NCBI GenBank assembly: GCA_023663865.1
Contig: JAMPGU010000018.1
Span: forward strand, 1-44,276
Direction: 5' to 3'
Length of the DNA: 44,276 nt
DNA from: Clostridium sp.
GTDB lineage: Bacteria; Bacillota; Clostridia; Oscillospirales; Acutalibacteraceae
The notes beneath the pieces are model-generated. The model was not told where the DNA came from and did no database searches. It worked only from the letters and a program-made list of their open reading frames with translations. The translations under genes and the position numbers were made by a program. Of the stretch, positions 15,814-25,231 are shown in pieces; positions within the stretch are counted from its first letter, which is position 1; each line of letters begins with the position of its first letter.

Positions 15814-16356
15814 ATGATGAAAGAAGACGTGAAACTTGATTATTATCGTATGACAGGAACACAATACAAATTATCAATAAAAAGTATAATTACTCTTGTA
15901 TTTTCGCATCAAATTCGTTATATGTATTGGTGGAGAAAAGCTAATAAAAAGTTAACTCCATTAAGACATTATAAACTTATTAGATATGCAAGAAAATACG
16001 GAATTGAAATTTCCTATTCAGCAAAGATTGGAAAGGGACTCTATATCGGACATCCTTACAATATAACTGTAGGAGCGGATGTTGTAATAGGAGATAACGT
16101 TAATCTCCATAAGGGATGTACCATAGGAAGAGAAAACAGAGGAAAAAGAAGCGGCGTTCCTACAATAGGTAGTCGTGTTTCAATTGGAATTAATTCTACT
16201 ATAGTAGGCAACATTACTATAGGCGACGATGTTATGATTGCTCCTAACAGCTTTGTTAATTTTAATGTTCCTTCACATTCAGTCGTTATTGGAAATCCCG
16301 GTGTTATACATCATAAAGATGATGCAACTAAGGGATATGTAGCTTTTCATGTATAG
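15814..16356 (+). CDS. Serine acetyltransferase-like hexapeptide-repeat O-acetyltransferase
   Basis: A 180-residue left-handed beta-helix acetyltransferase. A helical N-terminus (about 1-60) is followed by hexapeptide repeats: ISYSAKIGKGLYIGHPYNITVG, VVIGDNVNLHKGCTIG, then VSIGINSTIVGNITIGDDVMIAPNS and the capping NPGVIHH. His in LHKGCTIG is the usual catalytic histidine. CysE-like proteins inside polysaccharide clusters normally acetylate a sugar rather than serine, and nothing nearby concerns cysteine synthesis. The ATG follows GAGGT; a second ATG directly after it is equally possible. Confidence 0.88.
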   Translation: MMKEDVKLDYYRMTGTQYKLSIKSIITLVFSHQIRYMYWWRKANKKLTPLRHYKLIRYARKYGIEISYSAKIGKGLYIGHPYNITVGADVVIGDNVNLHKGCTIGRENRGKRSGVPTIGSRVSIGINSTIVGNITIGDDVMIAPNSFVNFNVPSHSVVIGNPGVIHHKDDATKGYVAFHV

Positions 16357-16424
16357 TCATTTTTGTACACTTTTATTTATATAGAGTAAGAAATCAAAAT
16401 CATTTATGAAAGTAGGAAAAAGCA

Positions 16425-17222
16425 ATGAATAATGAAGAACTTATAAAGCTGCAAAAGTGTCAAAGTGAAATTTTAAAATCTGTTATCGATATTTGTGACA
16501 GACATAATATAATTTATTATATTTATTATGGCAGTTTAATTGGAACTATAAGACATAAAGGATTTATTCCTTGGGATAATGATATTGACATTGCAATGAC
16601 GCGTGATGAATACAATAAATTCGTAAATGTTATAGATGAATTGCCCGAAAATTTATTTCATCACACTCTTGAGTCTGATGACTGCGAATACATATATGAG
16701 GCACGCATAAGTGATAAAAAAACTGTACAATATGAAAAGCATCATGACAGCGTAAAAGGAAATGTGAGTATTGATATTTTCATTTTGGATTATGCCAAAA
16801 AGTTTTCAAGACTTACTGTTGAAAAGGTGCGTTTTTTGAAAATGTGTGCTTTGAATAGTTTTGAAAGACAATATCTTTATGATATTCACAAGGACAATAA
16901 ACTAAAAATACTTTACATCAAAATGACCGATTTGCTTTCTAAAAAATATGATGAAAAAACGGTTAACCGTCTAATTTTCAAAATGGTGTGCAGCAAATCA
17001 AAAACAGATTCTTTAATATCGGCAATATACCCGAATTCTGTTTATTCTGCAAATTGGTTAGGGGGCGGAAAAACAATGCCTTTTGAAAATTTTGATGTAA
17101 GAGTTCCTGTCAATTACGATTCTATATTAAGAATGGAATATGGAGACTATATGCAGCTGCCTCCTGAAGAAAAGCGTTTTACAGATGGTATGGAAGATTT
17201 TGTAGTTGAATATCTGGAGTAA
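16425..17222 (+). CDS. LicD family protein (phosphocholine/phosphosugar transferase type)
   Basis: A 265-residue LicD-like member of the nucleotidyltransferase-fold superfamily. The diagnostic block is YYIYYGSLIGTIRHKGFIPW followed by DNDIDIAM (about 31-58), with the metal-binding Asp pair in DNDID. LicD proteins add phosphocholine or another phospho-substituent to a sugar of a surface glycan. AGGAAAAAGC precedes the ATG. Choline-supply genes (licA/licC) are not in this window, so the phospho-donor may be something else. It is followed 3 bp later by a GT4 gene. Confidence 0.88.
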   Translation: MNNEELIKLQKCQSEILKSVIDICDRHNIIYYIYYGSLIGTIRHKGFIPWDNDIDIAMTRDEYNKFVNVIDELPENLFHHTLESDDCEYIYEARISDKKTVQYEKHHDSVKGNVSIDIFILDYAKKFSRLTVEKVRFLKMCALNSFERQYLYDIHKDNKLKILYIKMTDLLSKKYDEKTVNRLIFKMVCSKSKTDSLISAIYPNSVYSANWLGGGKTMPFENFDVRVPVNYDSILRMEYGDYMQLPPEEKRFTDGMEDFVVEYLE

Positions 17223-17225
17223 AAA

Positions 17226-18422
17226 ATGAAAAAAAAAGTATTTATAATGATGTCCTCGCTGGGCATCGGTGGTGTAGAATCTGCACTTATTTCAATGCTT
17301 AGCTGTTTTGATTACACGAAATACAGCGTTGATTTATTTTTGTTTAATCACAGCGGTGAGAATATGACGAATATTCCGGAAGAAGTGAATTTACTTCCGG
17401 AAATAAAAGCTTATTCCGGTTTGGAAGGACCAATAACCAAAAATATAAAAACCATGAATTGGGGTGTTGCTTTAGGCAGAATAACAGGCAAATTCACTTC
17501 AAAGCTCTATAATAGGATGAATCATTGGAATGACAGCAGTCTTGTAAGCTATCAGTATAGTCATAAGTTTTCGAAATTTTTCCTGCCAAAAATTATGCCT
17601 GATAAAGAATATGATTTAGCAATCAGCTTTTTAACGCCCCATTATTTCGTTGCAGAAAAAGTCACTGCAAAAAAGAAAATCGCATGGATTCATACAGATT
17701 ATTCAACCATGCACTGTGATACTGATTCTGAATTAAAGATGTGGAATAAATATGATAATATTATATCTATATCTGATAAATGTACATCTGCATTTTGTTC
17801 CAAATTCCCTGACCTAAAAAACAAAATTGTTTTGATTGAAAATATTACAAAGAAAGAAATTATCTTTAAAAAGGCAGAATCAGAAAAAATTGTTTTGAAT
17901 GATAAAGGTATTTCACTTCTTTCAGTAGGTCGTTTTTCATATCCGAAAAACTTTGATAACGTACCTGAGATTGCAAGCCTGATAAAAGCTAAGGGTATTG
18001 ATTTTAAATGGTATATTGTAGGTGACGGCGGAGAAGAACCTTCTATTCGTTCAAAAATTGCTGAGTATAAAATGGAGGATACTGTAATCCTTCTTGGTAA
18101 AAAAGAAAATCCATACCCATATATAAAAGCATGTGATATTTATGTTCAGCCATCACGATATGAAGGAAAGGCTGTTACAGTCTGCGAAGCACTTGTTTTA
18201 AACAAGCCTGTAGTAATAACCAATTATTCTACGGCTCATAGTCAAGTAAAAAACGGCTTTGACGGCGTGATTGTTCCTATGGATAATGAAGGCTGTGCCA
18301 ATGCCCTTGCAGATGTAATGACTGGTCAGGAGCTTCTGCACAGGCTCATTGAAAATATGAAAGCAACCAATTATTCGAACGAGAGCGAAATCGAAAAATT
18401 ATATGAACTGCTAGAGGATTAA
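17226..18422 (+). CDS. Glycosyltransferase family 4
   Basis: A 398-residue GT-B enzyme. The N-terminal loop reads MMSSLGIGGVESALISML, LLSVGRFSYPKNFDNVPEIA lies near 235-255, and the E-x7-E motif in YEGKAVTVCEALVLNKP lies near 318-334. The stretch NPYPYIKACDIYVQPSRYEG is nearly identical to one in the GT4 encoded at 20263, so these two are paralogues and probably arose by duplication within the cluster. It lies between licD and GT32 genes with 3-4 bp gaps. Confidence 0.9.
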   Translation: MKKKVFIMMSSLGIGGVESALISMLSCFDYTKYSVDLFLFNHSGENMTNIPEEVNLLPEIKAYSGLEGPITKNIKTMNWGVALGRITGKFTSKLYNRMNHWNDSSLVSYQYSHKFSKFFLPKIMPDKEYDLAISFLTPHYFVAEKVTAKKKIAWIHTDYSTMHCDTDSELKMWNKYDNIISISDKCTSAFCSKFPDLKNKIVLIENITKKEIIFKKAESEKIVLNDKGISLLSVGRFSYPKNFDNVPEIASLIKAKGIDFKWYIVGDGGEEPSIRSKIAEYKMEDTVILLGKKENPYPYIKACDIYVQPSRYEGKAVTVCEALVLNKPVVITNYSTAHSQVKNGFDGVIVPMDNEGCANALADVMTGQELLHRLIENMKATNYSNESEIEKLYELLED

Positions 18423-18426
18423 AATT

Positions 18427-19146
18427 ATGATACCTAAAAAAATTCATTATTGCTGGTTTGGGGGAAATCCTAAACCTGACAGCGTTATGAAATGCATAAA
18501 CAGCTGGAAGAAGTTTTGCCCTGATTATGAAATTATTGAGTGGAATGAAAGCAATTTTGACATTCACTGTATGCCATTTGTTGAGCAGGCTATCGAAGCA
18601 AAAAAATATGCCTTTGCCAGTGATGTGGCAAGGCTTATAGTCGTTTATGAAAATGGCGGTCTGTATTTTGACACAGATGTTGAGGTTGTCAGAAACTTTG
18701 ATGATTTGCTGGATAACAAAGCCTTTCTGGGCTTTGAAAATACGGAATATGTAGCCTCGGGACTTGGCTTTGGTTCAGAAGCAGGCGTTGAATTTTTTAA
18801 AGAGCATATTGATGCATACAAGGATGAAGTGTTTATCAAGGACGATGGCACCTTTAATATGCTTGGATGTCCCCGTGTTGCAACGAAGCTCCTTGTTGAA
18901 AAGGGACTTATTGCAAACGGTTGCGAGCAGGTTGTTGACGGTGTACACATCTACCCTGCTGATTATTTTAATCCCTATGACAGTATAACCGGCAGACTGA
19001 CGAAAACCAACCATACATATTCCATTCACTGGTATGATGCCAGTTGGGACAATAAATCTCAATCAAGATTAAAATTCAACAGATTTATGAGAAGAATGCT
19101 TGGTGTTAATACTATAGAAAAAATAAAGAAGATATTAGGAAGATAA
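18427..19146 (+). CDS. Glycosyltransferase family 32 (Och1/capsular type)
   Basis: A 239-residue GT-A enzyme with a glycosyltransferase sugar-binding (DXD) region. It opens IPKKIHYCWFGGNPKPDSVMKCINSW; KYAFASDVARLIVVYENGGL with YFDTDVEV (about 59-85) supplies the DXD motif. SIHWYDASW near residue 205 is the usual C-terminal block. Members transfer mannose, galactose or similar to capsular or LPS-type glycans. Four bases follow the previous stop and one precedes the next gene, so it is tightly coupled. Confidence 0.92.
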   Translation: MIPKKIHYCWFGGNPKPDSVMKCINSWKKFCPDYEIIEWNESNFDIHCMPFVEQAIEAKKYAFASDVARLIVVYENGGLYFDTDVEVVRNFDDLLDNKAFLGFENTEYVASGLGFGSEAGVEFFKEHIDAYKDEVFIKDDGTFNMLGCPRVATKLLVEKGLIANGCEQVVDGVHIYPADYFNPYDSITGRLTKTNHTYSIHWYDASWDNKSQSRLKFNRFMRRMLGVNTIEKIKKILGR

Positions 19147-19147
19147 T

Positions 19148-20263
19148 ATGATAATTAGAACGATTACCTGCCATAACGTGGATAACCATGGTGCAAATTT
19201 GCAGGCTTATGCATTGATGCATTATTTAGAGCAGCTTGGAAATGATGTAAAAATTATAGATTACCGTCCTGATTACTTCAAGCATTTCAGACCGTTTGTT
19301 TGTACAACACCGAAATACGCATCAAATCCAATATTAAAACTTGCATATATTTGTGCAAAATTGCCCGGCAGAATAAATTCTTACCGAAAATATAAAACAA
19401 GTGCAAGAAAGGCAAGCTTTGATACCTTTAGAGAAAAGCATTATAAACTGACTGATATTTATAACAGCTTTGATGAATTAAAGCAAAATCCGCCAAAAGC
19501 TGATTTATATATTGCAGGCAGTGATCAGATTTGGAACACAATGATGAATAATGGCCGGGATCCGTCTTTTTATTTAATGTTTTCAACGGACAATACAGTT
19601 ACTGCGTCCTATGCTGCATCCTTTTCTGTTTCTGAAATTGAACAGGAATTCAAGCAACAGGTTTCAGAACAAATCAAAACACTGGATTATGTTTCAGTCA
19701 GAGAAAAGTCAGCTATGAATATTCTTAAAGATTTGGGGATACATAATGGTCAAGTCGTGCTCGATCCTGTGTTTTTACTTGATAGAACTGACTGGGAAGC
19801 ACTTAGCTGCGATGTTTCATTTGATGAAAAATATTTGCTTGTATATGATTTTGAAAAAAGCGAAGCTGTAAAAAGCAACTCGCTGAAATATGCTAAAGAG
19901 CATAATCTCAAAATTTATTCACTATATGATAACGATTATTGTGATAAAAGTTTTGAGGATTTTGGACCGGATATGTTTTTAGCACTTATAAAAAATGCCT
20001 CTTTTGTTTTGTCAAACAGCTTTCACGCAACCGCTTTTTCACTGATTTATGAAAAAGAATTTTGCGTTATTAAAAGGCAAGAAGGTATAAATTCCCGTAT
20101 GGTTGATTTGTTATCCTCCCTCGGGCTGCAGGATAGAGTTGTTGACAAGGCTGACAGCTTATCCCCCATTGACTATACTACTGTCAAAGATGCTTTAAAC
20201 AAGCAAATTGATGATTCAAAATCATTTTTAAATAGAGTTATGAGAGATGAGGAGAATATGTGA
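19148..20263 (+). CDS. Polysaccharide pyruvyl transferase family protein
   Basis: A 371-residue GT-B-like enzyme that adds pyruvate ketals to a sugar using phosphoenolpyruvate. Family blocks: NVDNHGANLQAYALMHYL (about 10-27), YIAGSDQIWN (about 120-129), YAASFSVSEI (about 157-166), VLDPVFLLDR and SNSFHATAFSLIYEKEFCV (about 288-306). Pyruvylation makes the polymer acidic and can serve as an anchor for surface proteins. Its TGA overlaps the ATG of the next gene (TGATG), so translation is coupled. Confidence 0.92.
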   Translation: MIIRTITCHNVDNHGANLQAYALMHYLEQLGNDVKIIDYRPDYFKHFRPFVCTTPKYASNPILKLAYICAKLPGRINSYRKYKTSARKASFDTFREKHYKLTDIYNSFDELKQNPPKADLYIAGSDQIWNTMMNNGRDPSFYLMFSTDNTVTASYAASFSVSEIEQEFKQQVSEQIKTLDYVSVREKSAMNILKDLGIHNGQVVLDPVFLLDRTDWEALSCDVSFDEKYLLVYDFEKSEAVKSNSLKYAKEHNLKIYSLYDNDYCDKSFEDFGPDMFLALIKNASFVLSNSFHATAFSLIYEKEFCVIKRQEGINSRMVDLLSSLGLQDRVVDKADSLSPIDYTTVKDALNKQIDDSKSFLNRVMRDEENM

Positions 20264-21444
20264 TGAAAAAGAAAAAGCTACTTTTTATTATTAACTCCTT
20301 TGTTATAGGCGGTGCAGAAAAAAGTCTTGTTTCACTTCTTGACTTAATTGATTATGAAAAATATGATGTAGATGTTCTAACAATTAACAATGGCGGAGAG
20401 TTCAAGCAGTTTATTAACAGCAACGTTAGATTTTTACCAATTCCTAAATTTGTAGAATACTGCAATCAACCTGTATACAAACAAATTCTGAATTGGAAAT
20501 TTTTTATCACTCGGCTTGCCCTGTCAAAAGCATTAAGAGATAATAACAAGTCAATATCTAAAAAGCATGACACACAGGTGTACTGGCAGGCTTGTGAAAA
20601 GGCTTTTGATACATTGCCTGATGAATATGATTTGGCAATAGGATGGGGACAAGGTGTTCCTGTTAAATTTGTTGCAAGCAAGGTAAATGCTGTAAAAAAA
20701 GCAGTTTGGATAAATGCTGACTACGAGGCTGTAGGTCACAGAAAAGAAGACGATTTAGAAAATTTTGAAAAGGTTGACTACATCGTTTCAGTCTCAGACA
20801 CGCAAAATGAAAATATGATTAAGCTTTTTCCTATGTACAGGGAAAAATGCAGAACGATTTATGATATTAATAATTCAATGCTTATTGAAAAAATGGCTGA
20901 TGGTAAGAAGGTTCTGGAGGATTACGATGGTTTGAAAATTGTTACTGTCGGCAGACTCAATCCGCTTAAAGGACAGGATATGGCTGTTGATGCAGCAAAA
21001 ATCCTTAAAGATAACGGGGTTAAGTACAAATGGTATGCAGTCGGCGATGGTCCTGCAAGAGCACAGCTTGAAAAGCAGATTAAGGAGCTTGGACTTGAGA
21101 ATGACTTTATTCTGCTTGGTGCAAAAGCAAACCCTTATCCATATATGAAGGCTTGTGATATTTATGTTCAGACATCACGCTTTGAAGGCTTTTGTCTTAC
21201 ACTTGCAGAGGCAAGAATACTCAATAAGCCCTGCATTACCACAGCATTTGAATGTGTTTACAATCAGATGATTCAGGAGAAAAACGGACTGGTTGTAGGT
21301 ATAAGTGCACAGTCAATTGCCGATGGCATTGAAAGAATGATTTCCGACGATGATTTAAGAAATGATATCATTGCTTATCTGAAAACAGAAAAAAAGGGCA
21401 ATGTTGAGGAAATTGAAAAATTTTATAATTTAATTGAGGAATAA
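20263..21444 (+). CDS. Glycosyltransferase family 4 (paralogue of the gene at 17226)
   Basis: A 393-residue GT-B enzyme. Residues 1-30 read KLLFIINSFVIGGAEKSLVSLL; IVTVGRLNPLKGQDMAVDAA lies near 225-245 and the E-x7-E motif in FEGFCLTLAEARILNKP near 305-321. NPYPYMKACDIYVQTSRFEG mirrors the GT4 at 17226. I chose the ATG at 20263 rather than the GTG three bases earlier, because GAGGAGA is at a better distance. It overlaps the pyruvyl transferase stop and is followed 2 bp later by the acyltransferase gene. Confidence 0.9.
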   Translation: MKKKKLLFIINSFVIGGAEKSLVSLLDLIDYEKYDVDVLTINNGGEFKQFINSNVRFLPIPKFVEYCNQPVYKQILNWKFFITRLALSKALRDNNKSISKKHDTQVYWQACEKAFDTLPDEYDLAIGWGQGVPVKFVASKVNAVKKAVWINADYEAVGHRKEDDLENFEKVDYIVSVSDTQNENMIKLFPMYREKCRTIYDINNSMLIEKMADGKKVLEDYDGLKIVTVGRLNPLKGQDMAVDAAKILKDNGVKYKWYAVGDGPARAQLEKQIKELGLENDFILLGAKANPYPYMKACDIYVQTSRFEGFCLTLAEARILNKPCITTAFECVYNQMIQEKNGLVVGISAQSIADGIERMISDDDLRNDIIAYLKTEKKGNVEEIEKFYNLIEE

Positions 21445-21446
21445 TT

Positions 21447-22514
21447 ATGGAGAATACAATAAAAAATCACAACGCATCTCTTCATTTAGTTGATATTGCT
21501 AAGTTTTTTTGTGCTCTTTCCGTCATAGGAATACATACGCAAATTTTCAGCAGCTTCGGAGAATTAGCCGATTATTACTCCTTTGGTGTTCTATTTAGAC
21601 TTTCAGTTGCTTTTTTCTTTATTTGCTCCGGTTATTTTTTCTTCAGTAAGTTACAATTTGAAAATGGGAAAATTATAAACAGCACTGAAAATAAAAACAA
21701 ATTATCTTCTTACGTTAAAAGAATAGCCATACTGTATATTATATGGTCCGCTGTTTATTTTGTTTTACAATTAATACAATGGATACAAAATCCTGACATA
21801 CCTGTTTTTCATTTTATAATTAGTTTTGTAAAGAGCTTTATTATTGACGGTTCATACTATCATCTGTGGTATATTCTTTGCTTAATATATGCCATACCGT
21901 TAATTTATATAATGTTAAGAAAATTCAGTTATACTACAGTTTCTTTAATAGCAATACTACTTTATATTATACATTTACTAATAAATTTGAATGATATTGT
22001 TAATGGTCTGCCTGTTATATCTTTAATTGCTAAAATAAATGCACAGTCAGGTGCTATTGGACAAACTGTATTTTTAGCAATCCCGATGATTGCAATAGGT
22101 GGATATTTAGCAAATTCCAAACAAACTATTAATAAAAAAACATTGATTTTTACTAATATACTCTCGATAATTTTACTTGTCGTTGAGGCGTCATTAATAT
22201 ACTTCATATCAGGTAAAACAAATTATTCAGAATATATAATATTTACATTTATTACTGTTGTAGCTGGTTTTATGCTTTTAAAAGAAATAAATCATAGTAA
22301 TAAACACTCAAAATTATTTTATCTGTTGAGAAATATGAGTACATTGATTTATTGCATTCATCCTTTAATAATAGTAATATTTAAAACGTTTGTTAATAAT
22401 GAGAGTATAAACAGCGTCATTTGGTTTGCAATTGTATCAGCTTCAACTTTAGTTGTTAGCTTGCTTATAATTTTAATTTCAAAAAAATTAAAATTTCTTA
22501 AATATTGTTATTAG
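21447..22514 (+). CDS. Acyltransferase family 3 membrane protein (OafA/WecH-like)
   Basis: A 355-residue protein with about ten membrane segments. The N-terminal SLHLVDIAKFFCALSVIGIHT carries the conserved family histidine; FFFICSGYFFF and YHLWYILCLIYAIPLIYI are further family blocks. It would move acetyl or succinyl groups across the membrane onto the polysaccharide. The coding sequence is visibly more AT-rich than the genes at 18427-21444, as are the next two genes. Confidence 0.88.
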   Translation: MENTIKNHNASLHLVDIAKFFCALSVIGIHTQIFSSFGELADYYSFGVLFRLSVAFFFICSGYFFFSKLQFENGKIINSTENKNKLSSYVKRIAILYIIWSAVYFVLQLIQWIQNPDIPVFHFIISFVKSFIIDGSYYHLWYILCLIYAIPLIYIMLRKFSYTTVSLIAILLYIIHLLINLNDIVNGLPVISLIAKINAQSGAIGQTVFLAIPMIAIGGYLANSKQTINKKTLIFTNILSIILLVVEASLIYFISGKTNYSEYIIFTFITVVAGFMLLKEINHSNKHSKLFYLLRNMSTLIYCIHPLIIVIFKTFVNNESINSVIWFAIVSASTLVVSLLIILISKKLKFLKYCY

Positions 22515-22528
22515 TTAGGAGAACTAAA

Positions 22529-23536
22529 ATGCCTGAAATTAGTATCATTGTTCCAGTATATAATGTGGAGCAATACTTGCCGCGTTGTATTGAGTCAATA
22601 TTGAATCAAACTTATAAAGATTTTGAATTAATACTTGTTAATGATGGTTCAACAGATAATAGCGGTAATATTTGTGATGAATTCGCTAAAAAAGATAAAA
22701 GGATAGCTGTTTACCATCAAAAAAATGGCGGCGTTTCAAAAGCCAGAAATATCGGATTATCTAAATCTAATGGTACATACATTATGTTTTGTGATAGTGA
22801 TGATTATGTAGATTTGAATTGGTGTGAGTGTTTATACAAACTAATAAATAATGATAATGTTGATTTGGGATTATGCGGGTATTCTTTTGTATACAATGAT
22901 TCTTCCAATGCAAAAGATAAAGTGATTTACTCAAATACTGAATATCAAATATATAAAAGAAACGAATTTTTCAACTTATACCTTTCGAACCTCATAAATA
23001 TGCCTTGGAATAAGATTTATAAAAAGGATATAATTCTTAGATTTCATTTAGAGTTTAACGAAGCCATGAATTATAATGAAGATTTATTATTTGTTATGAA
23101 ATATATACAAAGTATGAAAGGTGATTTTGGTATTTGTAACAAGGCTCTCAATTTTTATGTAAAGGAAATTGAAGACAGTTTAACTAATAGATATATAGAT
23201 AATTATTGGAAAAACAAACAGGTTGTATTAAAAGAATTAAGGAAAACCAGTGATTCTTGCAATATAAATTTTACAGATATTGAAATCCAATATTATGATA
23301 AATGCATTTGGGCTATAACCTTTGGAATTAATAATAATATGCTAAAGACTTCAAAATTGAGTCTGAAAGATAAAATTATAGAAAATAAAAAAATGCTAGA
23401 TAGTGATTTTTGTAATGTTTCATTTGCAAGAGGTACATTTGATACTTTCAATCCTGTATACAAAAGAATATTAAAGACAAAGTCTGTTTTACCAATTATG
23501 GTGTTTAATATGTTATATAAATTTTTGTCAAAATAA
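22529..23536 (+). CDS. Glycosyltransferase family 2
   Basis: A 335-residue GT-A enzyme. It opens ISIIVPVYNVEQYLPRCIESILNQ; the nucleotide-binding motif is LVNDGSTDNSG (about 34-44), the metal site FCDSDDY (about 88-94), and the catalytic base region YNEDLLFVMKY (about 182-192). The ATG at 22529 follows TTAGGAGAACTAAA; an upstream in-frame TTG overlaps the previous gene and lacks such a site. AT-rich like its two neighbours. Confidence 0.92.
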   Translation: MPEISIIVPVYNVEQYLPRCIESILNQTYKDFELILVNDGSTDNSGNICDEFAKKDKRIAVYHQKNGGVSKARNIGLSKSNGTYIMFCDSDDYVDLNWCECLYKLINNDNVDLGLCGYSFVYNDSSNAKDKVIYSNTEYQIYKRNEFFNLYLSNLINMPWNKIYKKDIILRFHLEFNEAMNYNEDLLFVMKYIQSMKGDFGICNKALNFYVKEIEDSLTNRYIDNYWKNKQVVLKELRKTSDSCNINFTDIEIQYYDKCIWAITFGINNNMLKTSKLSLKDKIIENKKMLDSDFCNVSFARGTFDTFNPVYKRILKTKSVLPIMVFNMLYKFLSK

Positions 23537-23646
23537 CAAAAAAGTGATTTCTATTATTAAATAAAAATGTATTTATTTACATTTACAATAGAGTGTTTTT
23601 ATTGATTAAAAAACGCTATACTATAACAGAAATTTGGGAGGTAAAT

Positions 23647-25215
23647 GTGAGCGGTAAAAGATTTAGTTTAGCGGAAATGGAAATGTCAAGAAGTGTTCAG
23701 AATATTGTTAATTTGTCTGCGAATATTCTTGCTTTTGCTATTTCCCTCGTTGTTAGTTTTTTCATATCTCCTTACATTGTAAAGAATCTTGGTGCTGAAG
23801 CGAATGGCTTTGTAACACTTGCCAATAATTTTGTCAGTTATGCTACCTTAGTTAAAACAGCACTTAATGCGATTGGAAGCAGATATATTATTGTTGCCTA
23901 TCACGAAGATGAGCTTGATAAAGCTAATAAGTATTATTCATCTTTATTTTTTGGCGATTTATTTTTATCAATAGTATTTTTGGTGCTGTGTGTTTTATGC
24001 GTTTGGAAGCTGGAACATTTGATAAATATATCAGAAAATCTAATTACGGATGTAAAGTTTTTATTTGCTCTGATTTTTGCTAACTTTATTTTCAGTACAG
24101 CTGCTACGGTATTTAATAGTGCCCCATATATAAAAAATAAAATTTATTTGCAGTCAATAAGGGATATTCAAAGTAATTTAATCAGAGCGATACTTTTAAT
24201 TGCATTATTTTCTGTATTTAATCCTAAAATCTATTTTTTAGGAATTGCTTCATTTATACCCGGTATAGTAGTTATCTTGTATAATATTTATTATAAGCAT
24301 AAACTGGTTCCGGAATTACGAGTAAAGAAAAGTGACTTCTCATTATCTACGATAAAAGAGCTTGTTTCGCAGGGAGTCTGGAATTCAATTTCATCATTAG
24401 GAACTATACTGCTTACCAGTTTGGATTTATTAATTGTTAATATATTTGTCAGTGAGAGTGAAATGGGTATTTTATCAGTTGCTAAAAGTATGCCTGGTAT
24501 GATAAGTGGTTTAAATACCACTATGTCCAGTGTGTTTTTTTCAGCAATGACAATCGATTATGCCCATAAGGATATTGATGGTTTGGTTAAAACAGTTAAA
24601 CAGTCAACAATGGTTATTGGTATGATTATAACAATACCATTAGCCTTCCTGATTATTTATGGTGCTGATTTTTATAGCTTGTGGCAGCCAACATTAGATG
24701 CTAATCAGTTACATATACTTTCAGTTCTTAATTGTATTGGGTTTATACTGTGTGCCGGTACTGATGCAATTGGAAACATTTTTACTATTACTCTTCAAGT
24801 AAGAAAAAGCTCAATTAGCATTCTGGTATCAGGAATAGTTAGCATTCTTGTTAATGTTTTACTTATAAAATTTACGTCGTTGGGAATTTACGCTATTGCA
24901 ACAGTAGGGCCTGTTATAAGTGCTTGTCGAATGATATTTTATATTGTTCCAAAATCGGCAAAATATATTAATAGAAAAAAAACAATATTTTATCCTGTTA
25001 TATTGAAATCACTACTGGGAACCGGATTATTGTGTTTAGCAGGATATATAGTTAAAATGATAGTTCCAAGTGATAACTGGATTGCCTTAATTGCGAGTGC
25101 TGTTGTTTTTGCTGTAGTAGGAATTGCAATAAACTTTTTTATCATGTTTGATAAGGATACGAAAAAAATGATTTTAGACTTTATAAAATCAAAATTCTTA
25201 AAAAGGAAGAGCTAA
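23647..25215 (+). CDS. Wzx-like polysaccharide flippase (MOP/MVF superfamily)
   Basis: A 522-residue polytopic protein with about 12-14 membrane segments, predicted to flip the finished lipid-linked unit for the EpsG-type polymerase. The N-terminal SRSVQNIVNLSANILAFAISLVVSFFISPYIVKNLGAEANGF is typical of the polysaccharide biosynthesis flippase family. I chose the GTG at 23647 because GGGAGG lies five bases upstream; the frame is open further upstream but without a ribosome site. It closes the polysaccharide cluster and is AT-rich. A 110-bp gap with no clear signal separates it from the GT2 gene. Confidence 0.87.
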   Translation: MSGKRFSLAEMEMSRSVQNIVNLSANILAFAISLVVSFFISPYIVKNLGAEANGFVTLANNFVSYATLVKTALNAIGSRYIIVAYHEDELDKANKYYSSLFFGDLFLSIVFLVLCVLCVWKLEHLINISENLITDVKFLFALIFANFIFSTAATVFNSAPYIKNKIYLQSIRDIQSNLIRAILLIALFSVFNPKIYFLGIASFIPGIVVILYNIYYKHKLVPELRVKKSDFSLSTIKELVSQGVWNSISSLGTILLTSLDLLIVNIFVSESEMGILSVAKSMPGMISGLNTTMSSVFFSAMTIDYAHKDIDGLVKTVKQSTMVIGMIITIPLAFLIIYGADFYSLWQPTLDANQLHILSVLNCIGFILCAGTDAIGNIFTITLQVRKSSISILVSGIVSILVNVLLIKFTSLGIYAIATVGPVISACRMIFYIVPKSAKYINRKKTIFYPVILKSLLGTGLLCLAGYIVKMIVPSDNWIALIASAVVFAVVGIAINFFIMFDKDTKKMILDFIKSKFLKRKS

Positions 25216-25231
25216 AATAAGTATTTCTATG

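Noticed and set aside
15814..16356. Serine acetyltransferase for cysteine synthesis
   Set aside because: The fold matches, but no cysteine genes are near and the gene is embedded in a polysaccharide cluster, where such proteins acetylate sugars.
13812..23536. Glycosyltransferases as parts of a natural-product or phage locus
   Set aside because: The presence of EpsG-type polymerase, flippase, LicD and pyruvyl transferase, and no phage or tailoring genes, fits a surface polysaccharide cluster.
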